A DNA stretch of 64,000 nucleotides from Cannabis sativa (Eukaryota > Streptophyta > Magnoliopsida > Rosales > Cannabaceae): positions 20,349,280-20,413,279 of the forward strand of contig NC_083605.1 of assembly GCF_029168945.1 (NCBI RefSeq), read 5' to 3'. The translations under genes and the position numbers were made by a program. This document shows positions 34,701-41,116 of the stretch, one piece after another. Below the pieces are notes generated by a model. That model did no database searches and was not told the DNA's origin. It saw only the letters and a list, made by a program, of their open reading frames with translations. Position 1 is the first letter of the stretch. The number at the start of each line of letters is the position of its first letter.

Positions 34701-37700
34701 ACAATTACAATAATACCCTCATAAAGTAAAAGACCACATTACCCTTGAGCAATAGCATTCTTACCTCTCCTAACATAGGTAAAACGTACCTTAGTCCTAA
34801 CAGTAAGCCTCAAAAATTAAATTGAAAGAATACTTTTAGAAGACCTAAAGATGAATGAAATGTCACAAGGCAGCAGCAAAGAAAGTTTTTTTTTTCTCTA
34901 TTTTCTTTTTCATTGCTCCGTGGAAGAGAGAAGAAGAGCAGCCATGCTACTGATAAGGAGATGTGTTTAAGAAGAGAGAATTATGTTTTTTAAATTTTAT
35001 TTGGGCTTTATTCAATTATTTTTAGAAGTTTTATTGGGCTTTTAAGTGTTTTAAGTTGTAGCAGCAGAAATAAACAATGAAATGAGTTGGGCCTGTTTTT
35101 AGGGCTCAAATAGACCCAAGTTTAAATCAGTGGTTTGTACGCCTCTTCTCCCTAAACGCCTCAGAGCAAACAAGACCGCCTCAATGGTTGAGGTGTACGC
35201 ACTGAGGCTTTTTTCACACGCCTCAAGTTGAGGCGCGCCTCAAAAATGCCTTTTTAAACATTGCTAAAAAAAATACCATACTATTTCATTATTTCTTTTT
35301 CTTCCCGAGTTAAATGCTTTTACTATTTTTTTTTTGAAAAAGAGAAAGAGGCCTTTGTCTAAGACTGACTCCTCCCCCGTTATATATAGATAGCCTCACT
35401 TGTGGCGGAGGAATACCATGATTACAAGTGCTATATCAAAAACATATAAAACATTTGAAACAAAACCAATCCAACGAGACATAAACAATTCAGGTACTAT
35501 TAAGCCACATTACACAACAATCTCCAATCTCTATTCAAATCTAAGAACGAAAACTGCTCGTAACTTTTAGTTTTATAAATCCAAACAGCTGCCCAAAATC
35601 TGACTTTTTCCCATAAATCTTCAACTGAGGCTTCAATCCCTTCAAAAATTCTGTTATTTCTTTCGAGCCAAATAACCTAAATGATTGCTAGAACAGCTGT
35701 CCTCCATAGGTATAATCTACCCTTACTACCCCCCACCTTGCTCACCATCATTAATGGGACTGATCCGGGAAGTACCCATTGGATCTCAAAGGCGTTCAGC
35801 AGCTTTATCCAAAGTCTTTGAGCAAGACAACACCCCAAGAACAAATGTGCCACTTCTTCACTACTTTTCTTACAACAAACACACCACCCTGGGGACAAGC
35901 AAATAAACGGTCGCCTTTTTTGCATCATAGGATGCACATTAATTTTTCCTAATGCCACCAACCATCCAAAGACTTTAACTTTAATAGGACACCTGCTTTT
36001 CCATTAAGTCTTCGTTTAAAACAAATCACCAAAATTCTGGTCTGAAGTAAACCAATTGAATGCTGACTTACAAGAGAAAATCCCACTAGGATCTGGTTTC
36101 CATAATCTGATATCCTCTGAGATGTTGAGTAGCCTAATATGTTCCAGTAGTTGCAATAAAACAATAAGATTAGGCATTTCCCTCTCCATCAAGTTCCTTC
36201 TAAACTTAAAATTCCAGCTTGCAACACAATTTCCTACCTCTCCTTCAATGGCAACAAGATCTTTTATACTCGAATTTTTCACCTTTGATACCACTGCCAG
36301 GTCCGGAAAACGACTCTTTAATGTTGTATCTCCAATCCATATATCTTCCCAAAACCGAATAGTTGTACCATTGCCCACTTTAAATTTTACCAACTCCAAA
36401 AATTCACCATAGAGATCTGAAATATCCTTCCAAGGACCTCTTGGAGATAGTCTATGACATGATTTAGTATCCCAACAATTTTCTGCTCTCCCATAACGGC
36501 TTTTGATCACTTTATGCCATAGTGAGTTTGATTCTAATGGGAATCACCAAAGCCATTTCATAAGTAACCCTTTATTTCTCATGTCTAACCTCCCAATAGC
36601 GAGACCTCCCTCATGTTTAGGTCTACACACCTCCTCCCAGGCCACCAAATGATCCCCACCCATTGAATCTCCTCCTTCCCAAAGAAAATCTCTCATCATT
36701 TTTTCTAATGAGAGTAAAACCGCTTTTGGAGCTTTAAAGAGAGAGATAATAAATCGGAATAGATGAAAGAACTGATTGAACCAAGGTAAGTCTACCACCC
36801 CTGGATAAAAATGAGGATTTCCATCCATCAAGCCTTTTAGCACATTTTCCCAAAATGGGTGCCCAAAACAACTTTTTCCTGGGCGAGCCACCTAAAGGCA
36901 TTCCAAGATATGACATAGACCAATTCCCTACTTCATATCCAACCTGATTAGCACACAAGGCCACCACACTTTCGTGCATAGAGATACCCAACACTTGGCT
37001 TTTACTCATATTTACTTTTAATCCTGAAATAGCACAAAATGCCTCTACAATTCTTACTAGTATATGAAGTGAGGCCTCATCATCTGCAAAAAGAAGCGTA
37101 TCATCCACGAATTGCAGATGACTGACTTGAATCTTATCCTTGCCCACTAAAAACCCCGAGACATTGCTTGAATTCACAGCTTGGTCAATCATCCTTCCAA
37201 GTACGTCTACCACTAACGTAAAAAGAAAAGGTGAGAGTGGGTCACCTTGTCTAAGGCCACGAGATCCTTTGAATTTTCCCCATGTTCTTCCATTCACAAA
37301 TAAGGAGAATGATGTTGACGAGATAAATCCTCTAATCCATTTCCTCCAAGTTTCCCCAAACCCCTTCCTTGATGCTTTTACTATAAAAAGTCATTAAATT
37401 CCAATAATCCCTCTTTTAACTTCAAGTTTGGATTTTGAGTTAATCCATTAATCTAAGGGATTGTTTAGTTCCAATCGTAGAACTGATGCCATGATTTTCC
37501 CATCAAACTCTAACTTTACTTTCAGTTTTAATACAACATGATTTTCCCATTAAACTCTAGCTTTACTTTCAGTTTTAATATATTAAAATAGAGTTTTTCC
37601 TCCCTATTATATTTATGTTTGGGGTATGATTCCTCACAAGACCTAGACAGTAATTTTCTTAAGTACTTTCCTCCCTAAGATTATAGAGTTCAGAAGTAGA

Positions 37701-40700
37701 GAAAGAACTTAACATTAGACATCATATTCTTTAGAGATTACAATGAAACCTTACCTTTGACTCAAGGTACTCCAAAGCTTGTTCTTTTGTATAAATTCCT
37801 TCCTTCACACATTCCTGAAATCAAAGCAATATCCTAAAGGTAAGAATAACAAAGAAGTTGGGAAACAAAGAAATGCTCAACAGTAGAAACAGTCTAGAAA
37901 TTCTCTCATCATAATCTGTCATACATAACGTAGTTATTAACTGGTCGCAAGCAAAATAGTATACTTATTAAAATTTATAAATTCTAACTAGTTACAACTT
38001 TTTAATGTAAAAGAAAACAAAAGCCCAAGATATTTCAAAATGTATATGACAAAGAGGTATTGAAAAAAAAAAGATAGGGCATGATCATGATTTACGACCT
38101 AGAATGCCAGTATAATAAGAGATTGATCCACATGGGTTCTTGTTGAGAAAATATAAGCTACCTATTGTAAGGTGGTTTGACGCTTTGAATGTTAGTTGTT
38201 AAGCATAAATTGAGGTTTATAAATATATTTTTAGAGCAAAGGATCATTTCTTTTAGGTAAGAGGAGCTCATTGCTGTATAAATAGAGAAATTTCATTCAC
38301 CTTTCTATGCATTTATGGGGTTGGGATATTTAATATCCTTTTACAAACCAAATTATCCAGGTAGTATATTATTGGTTGGATATTGGTCTTACCATGTACC
38401 TATTGACCAAAAAAGTTTCAATTTTATGCTTGATGAAAATACAAATCCTTAAATAGATTGCTACCTCAATAGATGGCATAAGGAGGCCACTATATCGAGG
38501 ATCTCTTCCAAGCATTTGAACTACTTCTTGATCACTCTGCATTCCCATGGCTTTCATGACCACCATAATAGGAATCTATACAAAATTATCATAAAGAAAA
38601 TTGATTCAGTCACATAATGAGATTGGGGTGCAAATAATAATTATTATTATGTTTACAGGATTAAACCTTTTTTGTTGAAAATTGATTGAGCATCAAATAC
38701 AACTTCCCGTTTTCCATTTGTATAATAGTTTTGCTCCTTACTGCCTCAGAGCTGCTTGTAACAGATGCATTTACGCTGAACAAGAAAAGATCCATGTGCC
38801 AATGTGACAAAGCATAAAGGAACTAAAACTGAGAGTCACAAGTAATAAGAAGAAATAAGCTACAAAATTTCAATGGATGAATTGTATACGGGTTTGGGAG
38901 AAAAATAACTTTCAAATGCTAACTTGACTGGCAAAATCAAATCAATAATTGTACATCATCATGGATTTCTTTTTCAAAGAAATTTAGACAGATTGCTTTC
39001 TGTAATTGATTATGGGAAGCAGTCTAAAATCTTCTTTTATCTAAACAATGAAAAGGTCTGCAATTCTTGTAACCATGGTTCTCCTCTGCCACAAGTGAGG
39101 ACTTTCAATGTATAACGGGCAGGGACCTGTCTAAGACAAGGGGTTCCTTGCTCTTTTCAAAAAAAAAATGAAAAGGTCTTAACAGAACCTACTATGCATG
39201 GATTCAAAATTTTAAATCATATATATGACATAAGTTGTGAGATGGAAAAATAACTAGCAAAAGAAATGAAACCATATTAAATTGATGATAGACTTATATT
39301 AGTAATCCATTAAAAGCCTGAACACTAAATGGAACCAAACTATACTAAAAACAGGTATAAAAAATCAAAATCAAATACTTACTTCCCCTTCTTGTCTGTA
39401 TCAATTATTATCCTATTTTTAGATAGTTGCTCTTGTATAAGAAGCACCTGGAAGAAGTGGCTTAGTCACAACATGGTAGTATAGAATGATCAACAAAGAA
39501 ACAAATCAATAACCAAGCATCCCCATGTAAAACAAAAACAAAAACTCTCCAAGTTTAGTATATTTTTCGAGAAAAGAAATGACATGCAACTTTCTTTTTC
39601 ATATGAAACAACACTCATACACAAACTAGAAGATGCTTGTGCAAAAAGAAAATTACAAAATCATTTCTGAAAAAGATTGAGAATCAAATTCAATTCTATG
39701 ATGATCCTACATATTGGCAATTCTACTGTAGCTAGAACTTCACCTTTTCAGTTCCTTTGATTACAAAATATCCTCCAGGATCAAGTGGACATTCCCCTTT
39801 AGTCAGCAGGAAACACATGCAGAAGATATTTAAGAAGCGTCAATGTGAAGTATTTCAAATTCAACAAATAAGAATTTTTCATATCAAGCACACAAACCAA
39901 GTTTTGCAAGTTCAGCTTCATCTTTTCCATATAAGACACAGCAGCAACTACGCAACATGATAGGCATTCTTCCAATAATGACGTCATTCTGCAAAACAAA
40001 TAAGATAGTAGAATGCAGAGATATGTGTTCTGAAACAACCCCATGTTACCATGTATGAAATGTTTGTGCTTACCTTTTCTACTTTAGATTTTAAGTGGTG
40101 ACTTCCTTCAATATATTCAACATCGACTTTAATTGGAGCAGCATACCTAAATTTATAACTCAATATATAATCAAAATACCCCAAAAAAATGCAAATCTGA
40201 AGAAAATAATAATTGAACATTAGCAAATCCACAACTCAAACAGATAGGGAGTGACCATGTGAAGTAATAATTTAAATAAGAAATTAGAAGAAATTGCATA
40301 AAACTCCATGTCAAATAGGGAAATAGAAACCAATTTCCAAACAAAAACACATTTGATAGCAAAGTGAAATTCAGAATTGAGTATTCAAATAAATATAATA
40401 AAGATAAAGATAGCTCACGTCATGTCAGATAATCGACATGTTTGGGGTTCTAGTTTTTCACTAACACCATCCAATGTAACAGATGGCTCGCCAATTCGAA
40501 TATCTTTAAACCTACACCAAACAAAGACAAAAAGTTATAAACTTCAGCACCCTTGAGGTGATATTCGAACAATCAAATAAACCAAAGTTTCAAAACTGAA
40601 TGAGCATTAACGAACATCAGAAAGAGTATATGATTATATTGAATACTTGAATGTAACAGTAAACATAACCTGAGATAAATACTTGGGTCGACACTTGACA

Positions 40701-41116
40701 CAATACGATCATTGGCACGCACAATCTTTTTTATTTCAGTATTGATAAAGTAATTAAAGGAATCCAAGTGTTGTTTAACCAAACCCCTTATCTGCAAAGC
40801 CATTAAACAGCAAAGATGAAAAGGCAATAACAACTTTAAAAGTTGTTCCAAGTAAATAAAATTACTTCCAGTTAGCATACCTTCAAAAATTCAGGAAGTA
40901 ATTGAAACTTGTCCACAGCAGATTTAATTGGAGCAGCTAGAAACTGCTTATCAATGGGGGAACTTTTGATAGGAGAATCAGGAATTTTACCACCATTATT
41001 AGACCTACATATCAATTCAAACTCATAATTTTAATAAGTCTAATCAAAGCACATGTAAATTAACCTCAAAATCTCAATGATATTTACATTAACAAAAAAA
41101 ACTACTAAACATACAT
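2341..41116 (-). CDS. NRPC2: RNA polymerase III second-largest subunit (25 exons, C-terminus outside window)
   Basis: This subunit forms half of the Pol III active-centre cleft in the nucleus, where Pol III makes 5S rRNA, tRNAs and other small RNAs. Exons, 5' to 3': split start AT at 41116-41115; 41004-40881; 40791-40670; 40511-40419; 40146-40074; 39988-39898; 39796-39744; 39447-39383; 38775-38667; 38575-38465; 37814-37755; 27001-26963; 26851-26801; 26725-26627; 24552-24493; 24409-24317; 23583-23482; 23101-22991; 22663-22547; 4715-4599; 3984-3904; 2981-2877; 2799-2719; 2630-2499; 2385-2341. These sum to 2,136 nt, or 712 codons, with every junction in phase and no stop. Blocks characteristic of the Pol III paralogue include [31 protein letters not shown] and [14 protein letters not shown]. 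Plant RPC2 is about 1,160 residues, so some 450 remain beyond the left edge. All transposons avoid the exons, so the gene is probably functional. Confidence 0.93.
3185..3336 (-). mobile_element. LINE 3'-tail insertion (about 150 bp)
   Basis: The complement carries the conserved LINE 3'-UTR tail (tggtggaggaatacc, agactggcc, agagaaagaggcc on the plus strand). An 11-bp direct repeat, tcttaatataa, at 3174-3184 and 3337-3347 flanks it and serves as target-site duplication. Only the last 100-150 bp of the element was inserted. The poly(A) end, plus-strand poly(T), has decayed. It sits in NRPC2 intron 21. Confidence 0.75.
4716..5108. other. Start of NRPC2 intron 19, with possible hAT-like MITE remnant
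   Basis: No coding signal is seen. Around 4850-4910, 'acgcattttgcgtaagccttgagg' spacing and 'aaggcgtacacctcaa' resemble the ends of the hAT-like MITE at 29537-35263, suggesting a decayed relative without clear termini. The last three bases (5106-5108, TTA) are the left target-site duplication of the Tourist-like MITE that follows. Confidence 0.35.
5159..5323 (+). repeat. Copia-1 5' LTR
   Basis: 165 bp, starting TGTTAGAATATT and ending TACA, followed at once by the tRNA-Met primer-binding site. It contains a TATATAAATA promoter-like block near 5265. Confidence 0.9.
5324..5335 (+). other. Copia-1 primer-binding site
   Basis: TGGTATCAGAGC is complementary to the 3' end of initiator tRNA-Met, the usual primer of plant copia elements. 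Confidence 0.9.
6147..6164 (+). repeat. LINE target-site duplication, left copy
   Basis: aattattttatggctttc, matching 12966-12983 exactly over 18 bp. Confidence 0.92.
6421..10080 (-). CDS. LINE ORF2: AP endonuclease and reverse transcriptase
   Basis: This is the 1,219-residue enzyme for target-primed reverse transcription. The N-terminal apurinic endonuclease (about residues 1-225) has WNIRG, the LQEVK catalytic Glu, GDFNV, FTWSN and SDHSPV. The reverse transcriptase (about 475-740) has [31 protein letters not shown] and the catalytic FADD. The C-terminal zf-RVT domain (about 1040-1130) carries the CVCC...H....C cluster. No RNase H domain follows, which is usual for many plant L1 elements. 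Its ATG overlaps the ORF1 stop as ATGA (10077-10080), implying termination-reinitiation. The length fits complete plant L1 ORF2 and all visible catalytic residues are present. Confidence 0.95.
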   Translation of the reverse strand: MKILTWNIRGSGDKGKRAAIKATICKANPDLVILQEVKRATVDRRFIGSIWRSRFKAWILIPAIGRSGGTLLIWDTRTISVLDSLVGEFSISVLINAEGKEPWWFSGVYGPCSYKLRPEFWDELAGLSSICGESWCVAGDFNVTRRVGEKLNSSSFTRSMKLFDGLIRELQLIDPKLENGRFTWSNFRASPVCSRLDRFLFTNNWNVIFPFVRQELLVRIVSDHSPVVIDSNPPKWGPGPFRFDNHWLDHKSFSKCFERWWKEEINDGWPGTKFMKKLKILQGKVKEWSKSTFGQNRAKKIALEGRLGVLDRLEGTSSWNQSLLDERRKLKEEWKGLNFEEERGTWLKSKCKWAREGDANSRFFHNLLNARKARNTISRIERENGDIIDNEKEIAEELIAFFSKLYTSEARLGSGIEGIEWQQIAESSAGQLECPFEEEEVRNIVFSCEGNKAPGPDGFSLAVLQHNWETIKHDLMEVFTAFHREGRIEGSINDTFICLIPKRLNSCKVKDFRPISLITSVYKIIAKTLATRLRGVLGETISETQSAFVEGRQILDSVLMANEAVEDYRSRGKKGFVLKIDFEKAYDRVDWGFLDMVLRKKGFGERWRKWIRGCVSSTSFSIFINGRVRGKFNGSRGLRQGDPLSPFLFTMIADILGRMVDKAIETESLTGFQIGKDDIRLSHLQFADDTLFFVKDEVSLQKLVKVVKAFCGISGLKVNLNKSQLLGICMNEEAVAQSAILIGCEVGRWPMTYLGMPLGGSPRKRSFWEPVLDKCAKRMDGWKCSFLSRGGRLTLIQSVLSSLPIYYLSLFKAPKVVLKELEKMMRDFFWEGGDLAGGDHLVAWDEVCKPRAEGGLAIGKLDMRNKGLLMKWLWRFPLEPNSLWHKVIKSRYGKADNFWDTKQGIRMSPRGPWKDISDLYDEYGKLVKFKIGNGERIRFWEDEWVGGSSLRDQFPNLAVISRAKNVSIQEMITDEGEVGECVASWDLNFRRNIMDREIPSLTQLLQKLEHVRVLNILEDSRTWLPDSCGIFSSKSAFSWFTSTENFDELFWTKILWKSRGPSKVKVFGWLVALDKLNVHARLQKKRPLMSISPGWCVCCKISGEDNAHLFLRCRLASSLWILLMNEFQIQWAMPSSVDYMLVSKVGGSKRSTSLWRTTVLSVLWVVWLERNNRIFEGSESSIETLWDKIKFWTASWVYKTKHFENISFLDLNRDWRTLL
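10077..12938 (-). CDS. LINE ORF1: gag-like RNA-binding protein with DUF4283
   Basis: A 953-residue protein that should coat LINE RNA. The region from about residue 275 to 420 ([11 protein letters not shown] to the [12 protein letters not shown] block) matches the DUF4283-type domain common in plant LINE ORF1. An N-terminal block around residues 75-185 is less recognisable. The C-terminal third is very acidic (about 790-845, with EEDDEDPKE and SEGEGED). I see no CCHC zinc knuckle, which many plant ORF1 proteins carry. The first ATG at 12938 is used, but it lies only 27 nt from the element end and a later Met could be the true start. Confidence 0.85.
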   Translation of the reverse strand: MRSVPMHTRGFLGPSGHGRHQNPTGFGKKQGHYPTGFGWKIPSDPSVDQNLQKYWSFRTKHKAFMLTLTLDGGSVRICERTRLAGYEVAVTIDAVDWIIDTLQELFQKTGTQRITLKRSFRNNTICCFLECFANTKGSFLKISVLRNNKLKMIIVPEEEDEKGWSELKECLSGVVKRKVTRFIERSSQTKVHQREGGDSTHRSWANVVKQGVRPVMKAQYNRGKSQAVEVKRDRGRIEWKELYPEINLGFRPKNLYPLKRFTQPKFYEYMSSKAVPRDWSLAIILTRNNTHADWVTIFYNLSRELERKLVVSQMFDDRCIIWGKDEKDKKELLKIQSMKVPGAQSLVTFSAWSLENQMDNVKVECRGSWIGVHGLPLNLWNMKTFRKIGESCGGLLDVDKVTAEASMLAHLRLQLQGDEFGFIPEAVTMCHDNVSFELRFFKLNDLSYRFHGSFNTCWYQDFDHKKVFGDGEAIEGLDKEGADLKEVEEGHFRESITVGVSASAPEKMVNSRTQEAAAEVVQSRALRPKKASLSLIDGEAAENESRQFNINFREGMAVTSCVREQGKVVSIHTVFNRLLRSLRVPRVCRNPRLNVFLNYDNSCQIGDKCRLKVGLGESGQIARAPEKVGLVFFGPVRGASGWEAFPSSGPVKHIQVKDCWYYRRGLFKITLDQFSIQDSFIQRPKGLLMSDAIGPRRELSMVAKKMDPEQIIQEFLHSRLRSISPKGREKFRKAIIQFWEDFAVLKRKVTESVLHYKGEMESEKESRPMFARVYCRKRKSFGHERMNHFNEENYSPELEEDDEDPKEFEFRDLSSDDEESEGEGEDSIPEEGEETDDIICNINELWRVEAEVFSRQGLEEMRLGDGSDDKLDELEKEEVGEADEIMIEATSWSNIVESMAEMGMKITLEKEDSDQKTEEVKKARKKCRELNKLTFNVNYEKSYNKPGPPNGSL
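12966..12983 (+). repeat. LINE target-site duplication, right copy
   Basis: aattattttatggctttc, identical to 6147-6164; Copia-1 gag resumes immediately after it. Confidence 0.92.
14370..14684 (+). repeat. Gypsy copy 1, 5' LTR
   Basis: 315 bp, starting TGTTAGGACT and ending GGTACATCA. Confidence 0.93.
14687..14698 (+). other. Gypsy copy 1 primer-binding site
   Basis: TGGTATCAGAGC, matching the 3' end of initiator tRNA-Met. Confidence 0.9.
14714..19332 (+). pseudogene. Gypsy copy 1 gag-pol polyprotein with chromodomain (frameshifted)
   Basis: Starts at [12 protein letters not shown] (14714). Gag continues in another frame from about 15070 ([17 protein letters not shown]). The zinc knuckle [14 protein letters not shown] is near 15750-15792, the protease [13 protein letters not shown] near 15985, RT ([13 protein letters not shown] to [11 protein letters not shown]) at about 16650-17035, and RNase H at about 17420-17720. 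The integrase zinc region CEVCQRNK is near 18110, the integrase core ([26 protein letters not shown]) at 18205-18480, and the chromodomain ([16 protein letters not shown]) near 19145-19200. Frameshifts or stops fall near 15055, 16998, 17465, 17985 and 18873. The frame ends at 19332, about 60 bases inside the 3' LTR, so the last residues are LTR-encoded. Confidence 0.9.
19269..19583 (+). repeat. Gypsy copy 1, 3' LTR
   Basis: 315 bp with no difference from the 5' LTR seen by eye; it also encodes the C-terminus of the polyprotein. Confidence 0.93.
20095..21675 (+). pseudogene. Copia-1 reverse transcriptase and RNase H
   Basis: The frame open from 20095 to 21336 has the copia RT signature set: [57 protein letters not shown] and the catalytic YLDDIVITG near 20765. 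RNase H follows with FSNADWAGS...[11 protein letters not shown] stop after GGNLVS at 21334 interrupts RNase H. Two more stops (around 21480 and 21540) precede the terminal DIFTKAL motif near 21640. The upstream stretch 19800-20100 is a proline-rich linker with a PPPPPPPP run. Confidence 0.9.
21724..21888 (+). repeat. Copia-1 3' LTR
   Basis: 165 bp; it begins TATTAGAATATT, a G-to-A change in the canonical TG end, and ends TACA. Confidence 0.9.
22547..23583 (-). CDS. NRPC2: NRPC2 exons 17-19 (fork and lobe region)
   Basis: Exons 23583-23482 ([20 protein letters not shown] to RKGMTQ), 23101-22991 ([17 protein letters not shown] to RALQPSQ) and 22663-22547 ([16 protein letters not shown] to EEEGPLISL). 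This is the most conserved part of the Rpb2-like fold, with the fork loops that contact the downstream DNA and active centre. All donors are GT and all acceptors AG. Intron 19 begins at 22546 and extends to 4716 because of the transposon nest. Confidence 0.95.
24115..24254 (+). mobile_element. LINE 3'-tail insertion (140 bp)
   Basis: Carries the same 3'-UTR tail (ccaccacaagtgagg, tataacggg, gtctaaggcaag) ending in poly(A). Direct repeats ataaaaagattt at 24103-24114 and 24255-24266 form a 12-bp target-site duplication. Sits in NRPC2 intron 16, antisense to the gene. Confidence 0.85.
24317..24552 (-). CDS. NRPC2: NRPC2 exons 15-16
   Basis: Exons 24552-24493 ([20 protein letters not shown]) and 24409-24317 ([15 protein letters not shown] to SRFDFSQ). 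They continue the Rpb2 lobe region; both are bounded by consensus splice sites and stay in phase with exons 14 and 17. Confidence 0.94.
25580..25662 (+). repeat. Tandem repeat, four 19-bp units
   Basis: The unit ttcaagaatctcttggaaa repeats four times with one substitution, followed by a partial unit. Because 19 is not a multiple of three, each unit shifts frame, and all three plus frames stay open, giving permuted [23 protein letters not shown] peptides. Confidence 0.9.
26026..26265 (-). mobile_element. 5'-truncated LINE (240 bp)
   Basis: Begins with plus-strand poly(T) followed by gaaaagagaaagagg and the cggaggaaaaccg tail, and reaches into the last ORF2 codons. The 14-bp target-site duplication atccctccatctac lies at 26012-26025 and 26266-26279. 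It interrupts the RT region of the Gypsy remnant. Confidence 0.88.
26627..27001 (-). CDS. NRPC2: NRPC2 exons 12-14
   Basis: Exons 27001-26963 ([13 protein letters not shown]), 26851-26801 ([17 protein letters not shown]) and 26725-26627 ([25 protein letters not shown] to DAMDDK). All junctions are in phase. Exon 12 is only 39 nt and lies after the 10.8-kb intron 11. Confidence 0.93.
27477..29412 (-). mobile_element. 5'-truncated, decayed LINE
   Basis: Poly(T) at 27477 leads into the LINE 3' tail. Scattered minus-strand ORF2 pieces follow with many stops: [15 protein letters not shown] near 27.8 kb, [16 protein letters not shown] near 28.6 kb, and RT fragments (FADD-like and RGLRHGD-like) near 29.2-29.3 kb. 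The right end is approximate and no target-site duplication was found. Older than the other LINE copies in the window. Confidence 0.8.
29413..29536 (-). mobile_element. Decayed LINE 3' tail
   Basis: Plus-strand ttttttaaaaaggacaagg, then ggcagaggaaaaccaagatta, is the family tail with several changes. It probably marks a separate tiny insertion next to the larger LINE; no clear target-site duplication. Confidence 0.55.
29599..29913 (-). repeat. Gypsy copy 2, 3' LTR
   Basis: 315 bp, reverse complement of the copy 1 LTR; no difference seen. Confidence 0.93.
29850..34458 (-). pseudogene. Gypsy copy 2 gag-pol polyprotein with chromodomain (frameshifted)
   Basis: Gag starts at 34458 ([12 protein letters not shown]). 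Successive open pieces are 34458-34168, 34268-32859, 32953-31487, 31478-30591 and 30566-29850. They hold gag ([14 protein letters not shown]), the zinc knuckle [14 protein letters not shown], protease [15 protein letters not shown] with [11 protein letters not shown] near 32.18 kb, RNase H ([15 protein letters not shown]) near 31.73 kb, integrase 31.2-30.6 kb and chromodomain near 30.0 kb. Several stretches that are broken in copy 1 are open here, and the reverse. The terminal codons again lie inside the LTR. Confidence 0.9.
34474..34485 (-). other. Gypsy copy 2 primer-binding site
   Basis: Complement of gctctgatacca, matching initiator tRNA-Met; two bases from the LTR, as in copy 1. Confidence 0.9.
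34488..34802 (-). repeat. Gypsy copy 2, 5' LTR
   Basis: 315 bp, TGTTAGGACT...GTACATCA on the minus strand. Confidence 0.93.
35327..37371 (-). mobile_element. 5'-truncated LINE (2 kb)
   Basis: Flanked by the 13-bp duplication atgcttttactat (35314-35326 and 37372-37384), with plus-strand poly(T) and the family tail at the left end. It retains the C-terminal half of ORF2: RT block [14 protein letters not shown] with a decayed catalytic box (FVDD for FADD) near 37.1 kb, the [19 protein letters not shown] region, and the zf-RVT CVCCKKS...H....C near 35.85 kb. Frameshifts occur near 36.8, 36.5 and 36.0 kb. Located in NRPC2 intron 11, same direction as the gene. Confidence 0.92.
37755..41116 (-). 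CDS. NRPC2: NRPC2 exons 1-11 (N-terminus, protrusion and lobe)
   Basis: The N-terminal 307 or so residues. Exon 1 supplies only AT of the start codon; exon 2 (41004-40881) supplies G and [16 protein letters not shown] to LLPEFLK. Later exons give [87 protein letters not shown] and [20 protein letters not shown], then [20 protein letters not shown] in exon 11. The order and spacing match the family. No other in-frame ATG occurs in the leader upstream, which supports the split start. Confidence 0.92.
39060..39166 (+). mobile_element. LINE 3'-tail insertion (107 bp)
   Basis: Starts just before 'cttgtaaccatggttctcc' and contains gccacaagtgagg, tataacggg, gtctaagacaagggg and poly(A). The 13-bp duplication aatgaaaaggtct lies at 39047-39059 and 39167-39179. 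The shortest clean insertion of the family here; NRPC2 intron 8. Confidence 0.9.

Larger units (their letters stand above)
29599..34802 (-). mobile_element. Ty3/gypsy chromovirus, copy 2 (inverted)
   Basis: A 5,204-bp element of the same family as 14370-19583 in the opposite orientation, with target duplication GTAAG at 29594-29598 and 34803-34807. LTRs 34488-34802 (5') and 29599-29913 (3') appear identical to each other and to those of copy 1. PBS (plus-strand gctctgatacca) is at 34474-34485. The coding region is broken, at different places from copy 1. It lies in NRPC2 intron 11 in the same direction as the gene. Confidence 0.95.
29537..35263. mobile_element. hAT-like MITE split by Gypsy copy 2
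   Basis: Ends CAATGTTTAAAA (from 29537) and TTTTTAAACATTG (to 35263) are inverted repeats. The subterminal zones carry many short AGGCG/CGCCT motifs in both orientations (gaggcgaggcg; aggcgcgcctc), typical of hAT subterminal repeats. Flanking octamers cttaataa and ctaaaaaa match at six of eight positions, a possible 8-bp duplication. Removing the Gypsy and its duplication leaves about 518 bp with no ORF. Confidence 0.55.

Noticed and set aside
543..39166. Regularly recurring 100-bp repeats as a CRISPR-like or regulatory array
   Set aside because: They are widely spaced, in both orientations, end in poly(A), and several have target-site duplications, so they are LINE 3' ends.
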